This document shows positions 53,883 through 63,203 of a DNA stretch of 64,000 nt, piece after piece. Source of the stretch: Leptolyngbya sp. SIOISBB (GTDB lineage Bacteria; Cyanobacteriota; Cyanobacteriia; Phormidesmidales; Phormidesmidaceae); contig JAAHII010000001.1 in assembly GCA_010671905.1 (NCBI GenBank), positions 4,464,001 through 4,528,000 of the forward strand, given 5' to 3'. The number at the start of each line of letters is the position of its first letter. The first letter of the stretch is position 1. A model generated the notes under the pieces. The model worked only from the letters and a program-made list of their open reading frames with translations, was not told the DNA's origin and made no database searches. A program made the position numbers and the translations under genes.

Positions 53883-55259
53883 TTATTCCAAGCGATTTTC
53901 TTTGGCATATTCCCGGCGGATGCCTTCATGAAAGTCGACCTGGCGGAGGACGGTTTCATAGCGGGCGATCGCCTGCAAGCAAACAAAGCGAATGACGTTC
54001 ATAATCATGCCGCCGCTGAGTTCATATCGAGCCGCCAACTGATTGAGATCCAGACCCGGCTCTAAAGTCCCTTTCTCCGGCAGTCCCTTTTGCCAAATCA
54101 AACGGCGATCGCCCTGACGCGGCATGGGGAAATGAATGATTTGTTCGAACCGGCGAGCAAAGGCTTCATCCACGTTGTTAGACAGGTTTGAAGCAAGAAT
54201 GACCAGACCGTCAAAGGTTTCGACCCGCTGCAGCAAAAAGGACACCTCCTGGTTGGCGTAGCGATCGTGGGAATCGCGCACTTGGGTACGTTTGCCAAAG
54301 AGGGAATCGGCTTCGTCAAAGAACAAAATCCAGCCTTTGTGTTCGGCTTTGTCAAAAAGGGCGGCCAGGTTCTTCTCAGTTTCACCGATGTACTTTGACA
54401 CCACCATAGACAGATCAATTTTGTACACTTCTCGCTGAGTCGCTTGACCCAGCAGGGTAGCCGTGAGGGTTTTGCCTGTCCCGGGTGGACCGTAGAATAA
54501 GGCTCGGCAGCCAGGGCGCAGCTTTTTACCCATGCCCCACTGTTCCATCAAGATGCTCTCATGGTGCAGCCAGTGTTCTAACTCTTTGACCTGGTTGAGA
54601 GTAGAAGTTGGCAAGACCAAGTCATCCCACGCCATGGCCGTTGCCAGTCGATGCGCCGGAAACTGGAAACTCATCCGGGGGGGGCGAACTTTTCCGGTTA
54701 GAAAGCGTTCGGCATATTCGGTATCGATCACGAGACGACCGCTCATCGGGGGCTCACCATCAGGGGCCGCTTCCAGGGAGAGAATCCCCTCTTTCACGAG
54801 GGGATGCTCGCCCCAGAGTTGCGCTTGCCAGTGCAGCCGTGCTGTCAGGTCTTCGCCCGCCAGCAAAAAGAGTGCTGTATCCCCCGTCGGCAAAAAGCCC
54901 CGGTGCTGTCGTCCCCGTATCCCTCCCAACTGCGGATAGTCTCCCGCTTCCGGCAGCGCATTTTGAATCAGCTGGTCAAAAAAGTCAGGCTGTATCCAGG
55001 GCACTAGGGCTAGCAGGAGCAGCAGTTGAGATGAGGGGGAAAGCGCGCGATCGCGCACGAAGCAACTGTAAGGATCATCGCGATCGCACACTGGAAATTT
55101 CAGCGTTTCTTCCGCTGCAATGGGTTGGTTGAAAGTAGCAAATGACTGTTTTAATCGTTGAATTAAAACCTGCTCTAAAACAACCAGCGACTGAATTAAG
55201 TACAGTGATTGAGACTGTGCGGCGGCTGTGAGTTGATGTTCAGATACTGGCTTTTCCAT
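53883..55259 (-). CDS. AAA+ ATPase of the contractile-injection-system type
   Basis: The product is 458 residues. An N-terminal helical domain (1-200) is followed by an AAA+ module. Walker A is GPPGTGKT at 257-264, Walker B ILFFDEAD at 311-318. The second region of homology is LASNLSNNVDEAFARRF with the arginine finger pair. A C-terminal lid follows. The combination resembles the AAA+ ATPase regularly found in extracellular contractile injection system (eCIS) loci, thought to handle assembly or cargo. It closes a minus-strand cluster with three DUF4157 proteins, after a 358-base gap. FtsH-like or other AAA+ roles remain possible. Confidence 0.82.
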   Translation of the reverse strand: MEKPVSEHQLTAAAQSQSLYLIQSLVVLEQVLIQRLKQSFATFNQPIAAEETLKFPVCDRDDPYSCFVRDRALSPSSQLLLLLALVPWIQPDFFDQLIQNALPEAGDYPQLGGIRGRQHRGFLPTGDTALFLLAGEDLTARLHWQAQLWGEHPLVKEGILSLEAAPDGEPPMSGRLVIDTEYAERFLTGKVRPPRMSFQFPAHRLATAMAWDDLVLPTSTLNQVKELEHWLHHESILMEQWGMGKKLRPGCRALFYGPPGTGKTLTATLLGQATQREVYKIDLSMVVSKYIGETEKNLAALFDKAEHKGWILFFDEADSLFGKRTQVRDSHDRYANQEVSFLLQRVETFDGLVILASNLSNNVDEAFARRFEQIIHFPMPRQGDRRLIWQKGLPEKGTLEPGLDLNQLAARYELSGGMIMNVIRFVCLQAIARYETVLRQVDFHEGIRREYAKENRLE

Positions 55260-55617
55260 AGTTCAACCCACACAATTAAACTTCACTCAATTCTCTTGGC
55301 CTAGCCGTCTGGGAAATTAGGCTAGTGATGCTGCCATGATAGAGGTTGGTGCTAATAATCATGGGAGCAGCATCAGGCGTAATGTTATTACTAAAACTTT
55401 GAAAAAATACGCCAAAACTCTGGTGATATTCACAGTCTTTTATCTTAGCGCCATCACCTTTTCTAGCTTTCACAAAATCAGAGCAATATCCATCGGCACA
55501 TAACCCGCTAGAAGTTCGCTAGAACATCCCTGGCTCCCGTTGTCCAGCTCTTTTCTTAAAGATTCTCGGATAAGATCTCGTCTTAAATTTCCACTTTACA
55601 GTCAAATACCTTTCAAA
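55260..55617. other. Intergenic region, AT-rich
   Basis: No gene and no strong hairpin are seen. It lies between the AT-rich hypothetical gene and the AAA+ gene, both minus strand, and probably contains the AAA+ promoter. Confidence 0.45.
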
Positions 55618-56316
55618 TCAGTCTAAAATAAAACTCTCGAATTCACAATTCAGATCTTCTGAGATGTTTTTGAACGCACTCTTTAAGTAATCAAAATTAA
55701 CCTCTGCCCAAGGTTCATTGTTGCTACCATCAAAGCGTCTTGGCAGCCACAAGTCCAACCAGATTTCAGCACTCAGTGATAATTCCTCCGTTAGCTTATC
55801 GTAGAAGATATAGAGGCTTAAAGCCGAATTGTCTGGTGCATCTAATGGTAGCCGAGGGAGTCTATAAGCATTCAAATCGTAGGCTGTAGGACTGGCTGAA
55901 AGAGTATCATCGTCGGTTTTCATTGGCTTCAACTCCACAAAGGCACTATTTGACTCATGAGGATCTCTTAGGTTTTCTATCTCTAAATAACGGGTTGAAG
56001 AAGGCAGCCAGACAAGTGGATTTGTTGTCAATTTTCCTTCTATAGGAATAGTGTAAGCTTCTTCTGAAAAGCTCTTTAAATTAGTTAAGTATTGCGAGAT
56101 ACTCAATTCCCATTTGGCATATCCATCAGGAGTCCGGTCATCCTGGATGGTAAATTCACCGGCAACATTGCCAAATTCATGTTGTTTTTGCTCTATGGCT
56201 TGAAGCAACTTTGTGAAACCCTGCCATATTTGAAAAGGTGAGTTCAGATTATTCAAAATTATCGTGAACAGCTCTAAAGTTTGATTTTTGTCTGCACAAG
56301 CTTTTGTTGTCGTCAT
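55618..56316 (-). CDS. Hypothetical protein, candidate immunity partner
   Basis: The product is 232 residues, visibly richer in A/T than its neighbours. It is acidic and without signal peptide or membrane helix (ELFTIILNNLNSPFQIWQGF, SLYIFYDKLTEELSLSAEIWLDLWLP, SAFKNISEDLNCEFESFILD). I do not recognise the family. It begins 31 bases after the stop of the 1791-residue DUF4157 protein, the usual place of an immunity gene after a polymorphic toxin. A chaperone or adaptor role is also possible. The immunity role is inferred only from position and composition. Confidence 0.6.
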   Translation of the reverse strand: MTTTKACADKNQTLELFTIILNNLNSPFQIWQGFTKLLQAIEQKQHEFGNVAGEFTIQDDRTPDGYAKWELSISQYLTNLKSFSEEAYTIPIEGKLTTNPLVWLPSSTRYLEIENLRDPHESNSAFVELKPMKTDDDTLSASPTAYDLNAYRLPRLPLDAPDNSALSLYIFYDKLTEELSLSAEIWLDLWLPRRFDGSNNEPWAEVNFDYLKSAFKNISEDLNCEFESFILD

Positions 56317-56347
56317 ATCTTTAGGTTGGTCAGTAAATTATCAAGAA

Positions 56348-59300
56348 TTAGGGCAAGGGGATCGCAATCTCAAACGTATGCGTCTGTGGTGGGACTGCCG
56401 CATCACGATATTGAATAATTAATCTATCGACGGTACGCCTAAAATCCGGATTTCTGAGGGAGTAATTTAAAACCAATTCTTCCAAGATTTGTTCCTGACG
56501 GGCAACTGTATTCGTTAAAAAATCTGCATTGAAAGGGCCTCGTGGATCTCCGTGGGGCATTGGAAAGTTGGCACCAGTAAGCTGTGTATTAAAGTCAATA
56601 AATAGAATGTGTTCGTGCGTTCCTGTTGTGGCTCGTCGAGGAAGATTTAGGGTGGCAAAGTCGGCTGCTCCGTTGCCCAAACGCCGACTAAATTGACGTG
56701 AGGTGGTGATCGGGACGTTAGCCCGCTTAAATTCACGAATTTGTGTCGTCGTGACGACATCCATATTGACGTGCTGCCTGGGATTAAAACCACCGGTATT
56801 GCGCAATGCCTGTATTTCTGCTCGGGTTCTGCGTATACCGCTGTAAAAGTCTACTTCTATGGCAGTAGCCGGGTCGGCAGCACGTTGTGCAATCGCATCG
56901 TTCAAGCTGAGCTCTAAATCCCGGAGTTGTGGAGGATTGCCTGCTTGCCGTCCGGCCATCACTGTCCAATTTTCTATACCGGGTAAGTCGTGTTGTGACA
57001 TGGCCAGCCTGGCTACTCTGGCCGCATCGGGTGAACCGGGACTATGCAGCAATAAGTTCATCAATCCCTGTTCAGCATTACGCCGCCATCCCCCAAAGTT
57101 CTCTAAGAAAGTTTGCAGATCGTTGATTAATGCCGCATCAACGGTGTCAAGCATGCGAATGACATCGGCAACATCATCTGCAAAGGTCAAGAGTCTGCGT
57201 CCTTGCTGAGGGTTGCTTGCTAACGTGTGGAGGTGTGCTAGCTCTGCATGCCTAACACCATGCCCCGCAATCAGTAAAGGTCTTAAATGATGGTTGGGGA
57301 TTATCAGTAAGAGCTGCTCCATATTCGCAGCATTGGGTGAGGTTGACAACAAACGGATTAATCCGGCGACTTCGTCGCCATTTAGTGGAATACCCAAACT
57401 GGCAATACGTAGCAGCGTATTTGGGGTCACTGATGCCCCTCGAGCACTTAGTAACGTCAAAACCTCGTCCGCAACGGCGTCATCGAGTTGATTTAAACGA
57501 TTGGCAAAAGTGTCTAGATCGGCAACGGCATGGTTGAAGCGCTGGCCTAGTAGAGTCGCGACTTCATCTGGCGATCGGCGAGTGGCTAGGGCTAATGCTG
57601 AGGGGGCATCAGCCAGTTGCCGTAATTGGCCCCCTGTCGCCAGCTCCCGAACCAAGTCATCCTCCAGCCCACCAATGAAATTTAGCCACTGGGGAATCCG
57701 GTCAGATTCACGAGCAACGTGCCGCAACAGCCCCAACATGGCTTCATTATCTAGATGATGTCGGGTGCTGCGTAGAAGGATGTCTAATCCTTCTACGCCT
57801 TGTTGGCTGAGTGGTTGATCCGCTAAGTCAACGATCTGACGAAGAATTGTGATTCGCCAACCCGTTCGATAATGCTGAATGGCTTGGAGAATGCGTTGGC
57901 GAATTGTGACCATCATGCCATCAGCGATCGCATCGTCCATGACACCTCGGGCCCATGTCCGCATATTGGACAGTGCTCCAGTCAATTGCGCTGTCCATTG
58001 CGTCGGGGTGACGCCCTCACCAGCAGCCCGGGCGACCACCTCGTCCAAGGAATTCAACGCAGTCGTATCAGCGGTACGGAAGATCGGAGCCAATATGGCA
58101 CTCCCCCCAATCTCGGCGACTGCTCCTATTACCAGACCGATAGCCGCCGAAGTCAGATAGCGGTCCAAGCCTGAAAACCGTCCCCCTCCCTGCTGGGCAA
58201 TCCGAATTAGATCATCAGCAAATACACCCGCTGGCGCAGTTGTTACACCAGTCAATGCCCCAGTTGTGCCATGGCGTACCAGCCAGCGCGCAACCAACTG
58301 ACGAAATGTGGCGGTTCCCATGCGTCCTGCGACAGCTGCACCGACGGGGGCAAATACCTTAAAACCTAATGCCCCTAAATATCCCTCAATGCCGGCTACT
58401 AGGAGACCACGCAAGGTCCAGCGTTCATGGGTTAGTAAATAAAGCGCCTCCGAGAATGCGATTGATGCTAAGACCGGAACTGCACCACCACCCGCCTCTA
58501 CTAGCGCTGCAATGGCACCGACTTCCCAAGCAACGATAATGACAGCTGCCACTGCCACTACGATGGCGGCTGTTTGGACAACATCGGCTATTTGGGAGTA
58601 AGACAGCCAAAACAGATCATTGACAAATTCACTATCACTACGCCAAATCAGACTGGCCTCGCTCTCCGATTCAGAAGAGGCTTCAGTATTGGTCTCAGGG
58701 CACTGTCCACTGTCAGAATTACTCGGGCACCAGCCACTGTCAAAATCATCCGTGATATAGCGAGTAACTTGTTGGTATGCCACCTCCCAGCGTTGGATCC
58801 CATCTCCACGATCAGGGGCCTCCCGTACCCCCATCAATCGAAAACTCTCACGGATTTCGATATCTTCGATATCTCTGTCCTCGCTCATGCCAGCTGCCTG
58901 CCAAGCCCGCTGTAGCAGTACCTGACCAACCTCATCCGTACTGCGCTCCTCTTCTCGGCCACCCGCTAAATTGGCAAAGTAAAGGCGCGCTTGGCGTTCG
59001 AGTTCGTTACTAAGGCGTTCTTCTGATGCCGGCTTCAGTCTTTCGCGAGACTCATCCCGGTAATAGACACTATTGACATCACCGGCCACCTGCCCGATCG
59101 ATAATCGTTCGTCACCATCTAAAAGGACATGGGGGTCATCGCCTGTAACGAATCGATGTTCCTGGCGATCGGCGCGGCGCTCATTAAGGTCTGTAATCAG
59201 ACTTTGGACACGCGGATGATCGGCATAACGACCGGCCAAACTGAGTTCCACTAAAGTCCCTTGGCCGACTTCGGAACTCAGATCATCTAAAACTTCAAAT

Positions 59301-61723
59301 AAACGGACATACTGATTTGGCTGACGTGAGACTAAATTGTCAATGACTAACTCGAAGTAACGCTTGTCAGGTAATTGACGACGTAAAAATCCTTCAAAAT
59401 TCAATTGTCGTTCTATACGAGAGGTTTCTTCGTCATCCATCATTTGGATGAGAGTTTCGGCAATTTGAGTTGCTGCTTCGCGATTGTGGGCTTGGCGAAT
59501 CGCCTCTTCCTGCCTTTCCCGTTCGGCTTTTTCAGCCAGGTAATGGCTGGTAATAGCAGCGCGATCGTCTTCGGCTAAGGCTGGTAAATAAATGATAAAA
59601 ATAAAAGCTGTTCGCTCTTCCCGAGGGGGCGCACCTGGGGCTTGAGGTAGTAGTAGGGTTGCTGCCTCGTCAATAGCTGCTTGGTTCTCTTCAGAGGTCG
59701 CGGTGTAAGCGTCAGAGAATGCTTCGTTTTGCTCAAAAAGCCCAAACAAGGCTAATGCCAGGGTCTGGTTGCTGGCCACGAATTTAAATAGTGCAGATCC
59801 TAGCGGCGCGTCTTGGTCCCGATCGATCGCCCTTTGTACATCGATTGCTGTATGAATAAAGGGACGATCAGCCTGCACAAGAGCGACCCTGCCCTGAAGG
59901 CGACGGCTCTCTTGCCCATACATGCGCCGCAACAATTCAACGCGATCGTCTCGACGAATGCCTTCTGGTGCCGGGCCACCGAAGAGCAGGTTGTCCATAA
60001 GCTCGCGATCGCCCAAAACCATGTCATAGTTCAGGTCATAAAATCGCACTGCCCGTTCACCGAGGGGGTTGAAATCCCACTCCAAGAGAAATTCAGCCGG
60101 ACGCGTGGTTGCCAATGCCGTTATTTCAGCAGACTCTGCGATCGCAATGGCCTCTAAATTAAAGCCCAGGGTTTGTAGGGACGTTCGCGCTGGGTGCGAC
60201 TCATCTTGTGTGACTTGGCGTAACGCCAGAAAAGTTCGAGGACCAAGCACACCATCAATGACTAGCCGCCGATTTTCTATGCGTCGGATGCCAGCATCGC
60301 GCATGATTTCTTGAGCTGCAAAAACTTTATTTGCCCAGGTTATGGGTTGATGGACGGGATCGTAGTCATTAATCGGCAATACTTCGACGAGACTCAACCG
60401 TTGCCACCAACTCAAGTTCAAGTTTTGGACGTGAGGCCACTCAATACTTTCATTGACCCGCTCGGCATCAGGAATGCCAGAATCGTCAGGAATATGTTCT
60501 GGATCGATTGCGAGTTCGCGACCATCCTCGTCTGTGGGATCCCGCTGTAGCCGTTCTGAGCGATGAATTGAATGGAGGGACTGATTGCCTGTTTGCTGGA
60601 CAACATGGGTTAACTCATGGGCCAGCAACTTCTGCCCGGTCTGGCTATTTGGCTGATATTCTCCTTGCTTAAAGTAGATGTCCTGTCCCGTTGTAAAGGC
60701 TTTGGCATTGAGTGATCGATTAAGTTGGTCAGCTTCGCTATTGGTATGAATATTGACATCGCTAAAGTCAGTGCCAAATGCCTGATCCATAAAAGTTTTG
60801 GCAGGTTGAGCGATCGCCTGTCCCTGCCCTTGCGTTTGGTGAATCGTCTGCTCAACCCCAGACGGTACTGCCCCGGCACCCTCTTCCTGGCGCATCATCA
60901 AGGGAGTGATCGGCAGCGAGTTGACCAGCTGTGGCTGAAGGTTTTCGTGTCCGAGAGCGTTCTCGCAGGCATGACACTGGCGCTGAATCGCTGGTGGCTC
61001 CTCTGAGGGCAGCAGCACAGTCGATGTGGATGACTGCACCACGTGAGCGGCAATCTTGTCAGCTTCTTGCTCGTAGGGGTCGTGAGGCTGACCGATCGCG
61101 AGCTGGGCTTGAATTGGGGGCGTCTCCTCTGGGGCATCTGGGGGCGCAGCCGGGGGTGAGGGCGAGTCCTCTACCGGTTTAAGACTGTCGTGATCGCTAG
61201 CCAGAGACGGAGTTGAGACTTCATCCAACGCCTGGGGACTGTCTTCCTCTACCTGAGGCTGCACGATGGCAGTCGATGTCGTTGGAACTGGTGACGCCTC
61301 TGTCTTGCCAGGGGCTTGCTGATGCGACCCAGCCGGTATGGGCATCCGCATGATCTGTTCGGCAACGCGATCGGCTTCTTGCTCATAGGAGTCGTGGGGC
61401 TGACCAATGGTTAGCTTTGTTTGAATGGTCGCGTGAGTTGTGCTGCCGGACTCTGGCGGTGGCGGTGGCTCAGCCGGTGGTGGCGGTGGCTCGTCTGGTG
61501 TCTGCTGTAGGTTTTCGGGAGTTGCCTCAAGAGGCTGAGTTTGGATCTCGTCTTCTAACTGCTCCTCCTGACTGGCTAGCCGCTGAGGCTGCACGGGCAC
61601 CGTTGATAAAGCACTCCGCTGGGCAAAAAATGGCTCAGACAACCGACTTTGACCACCCTTTGAAAAGAAAGGACGACTGCTATGGGAATGAGATGTCGGT
61701 TTATGGGGCCGGATGTGCTGCAT
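56348..61723 (-). CDS. Giant DUF4157 (eCIS core domain) protein, candidate injection-system payload
   Basis: The product is 1791 residues. A disordered N-terminus contains the short motif SRPFFSKGGQS. The leader LTIGQPHDSYEQEADRVA occurs at 104-121 and again, as LAIGQPHDPYEQEADKIA, at 208-225; a duplicated leader is unusual. The DUF4157 domain (about 305-380) carries HExxH as AHELTHVVQQ (369-373), preceded by FTTGQDIYFKQGEYQP. A peptidoglycan-binding-like stretch (460-505) follows, then long helical regions and hydrophobic segments near 1047-1130 and 1190-1215. A distinct C-terminus (1621-1791) starts AIEVDFYSGIRRTRAEI. C250 and C253 form a CxxC. No signal peptide is present. Toxic activity of the C-terminus is inferred. 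Confidence 0.85.
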   Translation of the reverse strand: MQHIRPHKPTSHSHSSRPFFSKGGQSRLSEPFFAQRSALSTVPVQPQRLASQEEQLEDEIQTQPLEATPENLQQTPDEPPPPPAEPPPPPESGSTTHATIQTKLTIGQPHDSYEQEADRVAEQIMRMPIPAGSHQQAPGKTEASPVPTTSTAIVQPQVEEDSPQALDEVSTPSLASDHDSLKPVEDSPSPPAAPPDAPEETPPIQAQLAIGQPHDPYEQEADKIAAHVVQSSTSTVLLPSEEPPAIQRQCHACENALGHENLQPQLVNSLPITPLMMRQEEGAGAVPSGVEQTIHQTQGQGQAIAQPAKTFMDQAFGTDFSDVNIHTNSEADQLNRSLNAKAFTTGQDIYFKQGEYQPNSQTGQKLLAHELTHVVQQTGNQSLHSIHRSERLQRDPTDEDGRELAIDPEHIPDDSGIPDAERVNESIEWPHVQNLNLSWWQRLSLVEVLPINDYDPVHQPITWANKVFAAQEIMRDAGIRRIENRRLVIDGVLGPRTFLALRQVTQDESHPARTSLQTLGFNLEAIAIAESAEITALATTRPAEFLLEWDFNPLGERAVRFYDLNYDMVLGDRELMDNLLFGGPAPEGIRRDDRVELLRRMYGQESRRLQGRVALVQADRPFIHTAIDVQRAIDRDQDAPLGSALFKFVASNQTLALALFGLFEQNEAFSDAYTATSEENQAAIDEAATLLLPQAPGAPPREERTAFIFIIYLPALAEDDRAAITSHYLAEKAERERQEEAIRQAHNREAATQIAETLIQMMDDEETSRIERQLNFEGFLRRQLPDKRYFELVIDNLVSRQPNQYVRLFEVLDDLSSEVGQGTLVELSLAGRYADHPRVQSLITDLNERRADRQEHRFVTGDDPHVLLDGDERLSIGQVAGDVNSVYYRDESRERLKPASEERLSNELERQARLYFANLAGGREEERSTDEVGQVLLQRAWQAAGMSEDRDIEDIEIRESFRLMGVREAPDRGDGIQRWEVAYQQVTRYITDDFDSGWCPSNSDSGQCPETNTEASSESESEASLIWRSDSEFVNDLFWLSYSQIADVVQTAAIVVAVAAVIIVAWEVGAIAALVEAGGGAVPVLASIAFSEALYLLTHERWTLRGLLVAGIEGYLGALGFKVFAPVGAAVAGRMGTATFRQLVARWLVRHGTTGALTGVTTAPAGVFADDLIRIAQQGGGRFSGLDRYLTSAAIGLVIGAVAEIGGSAILAPIFRTADTTALNSLDEVVARAAGEGVTPTQWTAQLTGALSNMRTWARGVMDDAIADGMMVTIRQRILQAIQHYRTGWRITILRQIVDLADQPLSQQGVEGLDILLRSTRHHLDNEAMLGLLRHVARESDRIPQWLNFIGGLEDDLVRELATGGQLRQLADAPSALALATRRSPDEVATLLGQRFNHAVADLDTFANRLNQLDDAVADEVLTLLSARGASVTPNTLLRIASLGIPLNGDEVAGLIRLLSTSPNAANMEQLLLIIPNHHLRPLLIAGHGVRHAELAHLHTLASNPQQGRRLLTFADDVADVIRMLDTVDAALINDLQTFLENFGGWRRNAEQGLMNLLLHSPGSPDAARVARLAMSQHDLPGIENWTVMAGRQAGNPPQLRDLELSLNDAIAQRAADPATAIEVDFYSGIRRTRAEIQALRNTGGFNPRQHVNMDVVTTTQIREFKRANVPITTSRQFSRRLGNGAADFATLNLPRRATTGTHEHILFIDFNTQLTGANFPMPHGDPRGPFNADFLTNTVARQEQILEELVLNYSLRNPDFRRTVDRLIIQYRDAAVPPQTHTFEIAIPLP

Positions 61724-61731
61724 GACAAGGC

Positions 61732-63201
61732 CTAGAAATCATTACTCGCTTTGACTAAGACAAACCCACCATCTTTGGGCATGCACGCTAATCCCCTTAA
61801 CGGCGTCTCCAGAGGATCGCAGGGAATATCTAGATCTAGAAACTCATGGGGCCATTTGAACTCAATCGCTCCACCTCCGAGCATTTCACCGGCAAATCCC
61901 ATGCTTTTGCCCGTGTTGCCTCTAACCAGGCCTTGCTTGCCCGCACCAAAAAATATCTGGCCGATTTGTAATAAGAACAGGCGACCGGCTTGACCTGCCG
62001 CCGCATCGCACCCTTCCAGCACAACTTTTCCCCCATCGACCATGTAGCGGGAAAAACTCAGCCCATGACGATGGAACGCTGCCAATTCAGACGTTTTATA
62101 GGCGATTTCGCCAAATCCATAAAAGGGTTCTCTATCTTTCTTGCCTGCTACACCATGGCCAATGACTGAAATACTTCGGACAAAGCCGGGGTGATTGTCT
62201 GGAACTAAAAAGGCTTCTTTCCCGTCATCCCAAGCCTGCTTGCGTTGCTGGGGCACGACGTTATTGAAATATGCATAAAGTTGCAAAATGTGATGGATGT
62301 CTTCGATGCGTCGAATCGGCGCGACGACATCGGCTGTGCCTTTGGCATAGCGGCTCTCGGCGATCGCTTTAGACGTCGCAGCAGCCGGATCGTCCGGATC
62401 GCCACTGTAAAACGTCACATCAATGGCTGAGGGCGTCGTTCCTGTAGAAGGGGCAGCGAATTCAGGCGCTTTAGTCGGCGGCGCACATTGGAGGGTTCGG
62501 GAAAGGGGTGACAACTGCTGCTGCATCACATGGGTCAACTCGTGGGCCAATAGCTTTTGCCCGCCTGGACTACCCGGCTGATATTCTCCCTGCTTGAAAT
62601 AAATATCTTGCCCAGTGGTAAAGGCACGGGCGTTAAGAGAGCGGTTTAGCTGATCAGCCTGGCTATCGGCATGGACTCTGACCTGGCTAAAGTCATTGCC
62701 AAAAGCCTGTTCCATTGAGTTGCGAGCAGCGCGATCAAGGGGTTGCCCACCGCCGTGAGTCTGCTGAATCTTATGAATTGTCTGCGAGGCAGCGATGGTT
62801 GGCCCCTCTCCCTGGCGCATCACAAGTGGCGTAACGCGGGAGGCGATCGCGGTGCTTTGCGGCTGCATCAGAGTGGATTGAGGCGCGGCTATCTGACTCA
62901 CAACCTGATCGGCAACGCGTTCGCGAAGCGTCTCTGAAAGAGAATCGGCTTCCTGCTCGTAGGCATCATGGGGCTGACCGATGGTGAGTCGCAGCTGTAA
63001 GGGAACTTGCCCTGGCGGTGTTTTGGCCTGAGCCCCGTCCTCTGGTTCCGACTGTCGTTCCGGTTCTGCCAGCCGCTGTATCGTTTCTGAATGGGGCTTT
63101 GGGAAAAAGGACGATCGCGTTCTGCTCGCACCCGCCTTAGTAAAAAAGAGGCGACTGTTGGAGGACTTCGAGGATGGAGCCCGCAGGTGAGAGTGGAACA
63201 T
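61732..63201 (-). CDS. DUF4157 protein with C-terminal His/Cys-dyad domain
   Basis: The product is 489 residues from ATG 63201, two bases after the upstream stop; the frame extends to 63264. The N-terminus has SRLFFTKAGAS, parallel to SRPFFSKGGQS in the next gene. The leader is LTIGQPHDAYEQEAD near 72-86. The DUF4157 domain contains HELTH at 220-224. The C-terminal domain (about 255-489) has SVIGHG (H349-G350) and VVLEGCDA (C398), each after a hydrophobic strand, the geometry of clan CD cysteine peptidase folds. It ends before the 1791-residue gene with eight bases between. A protease or other cell-damaging role is inferred. Confidence 0.8.
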   Translation of the reverse strand: MFHSHLRAPSSKSSNSRLFFTKAGASRTRSSFFPKPHSETIQRLAEPERQSEPEDGAQAKTPPGQVPLQLRLTIGQPHDAYEQEADSLSETLRERVADQVVSQIAAPQSTLMQPQSTAIASRVTPLVMRQGEGPTIAASQTIHKIQQTHGGGQPLDRAARNSMEQAFGNDFSQVRVHADSQADQLNRSLNARAFTTGQDIYFKQGEYQPGSPGGQKLLAHELTHVMQQQLSPLSRTLQCAPPTKAPEFAAPSTGTTPSAIDVTFYSGDPDDPAAATSKAIAESRYAKGTADVVAPIRRIEDIHHILQLYAYFNNVVPQQRKQAWDDGKEAFLVPDNHPGFVRSISVIGHGVAGKKDREPFYGFGEIAYKTSELAAFHRHGLSFSRYMVDGGKVVLEGCDAAAGQAGRLFLLQIGQIFFGAGKQGLVRGNTGKSMGFAGEMLGGGAIEFKWPHEFLDLDIPCDPLETPLRGLACMPKDGGFVLVKASNDF

Positions 63202-63203
63202 AG

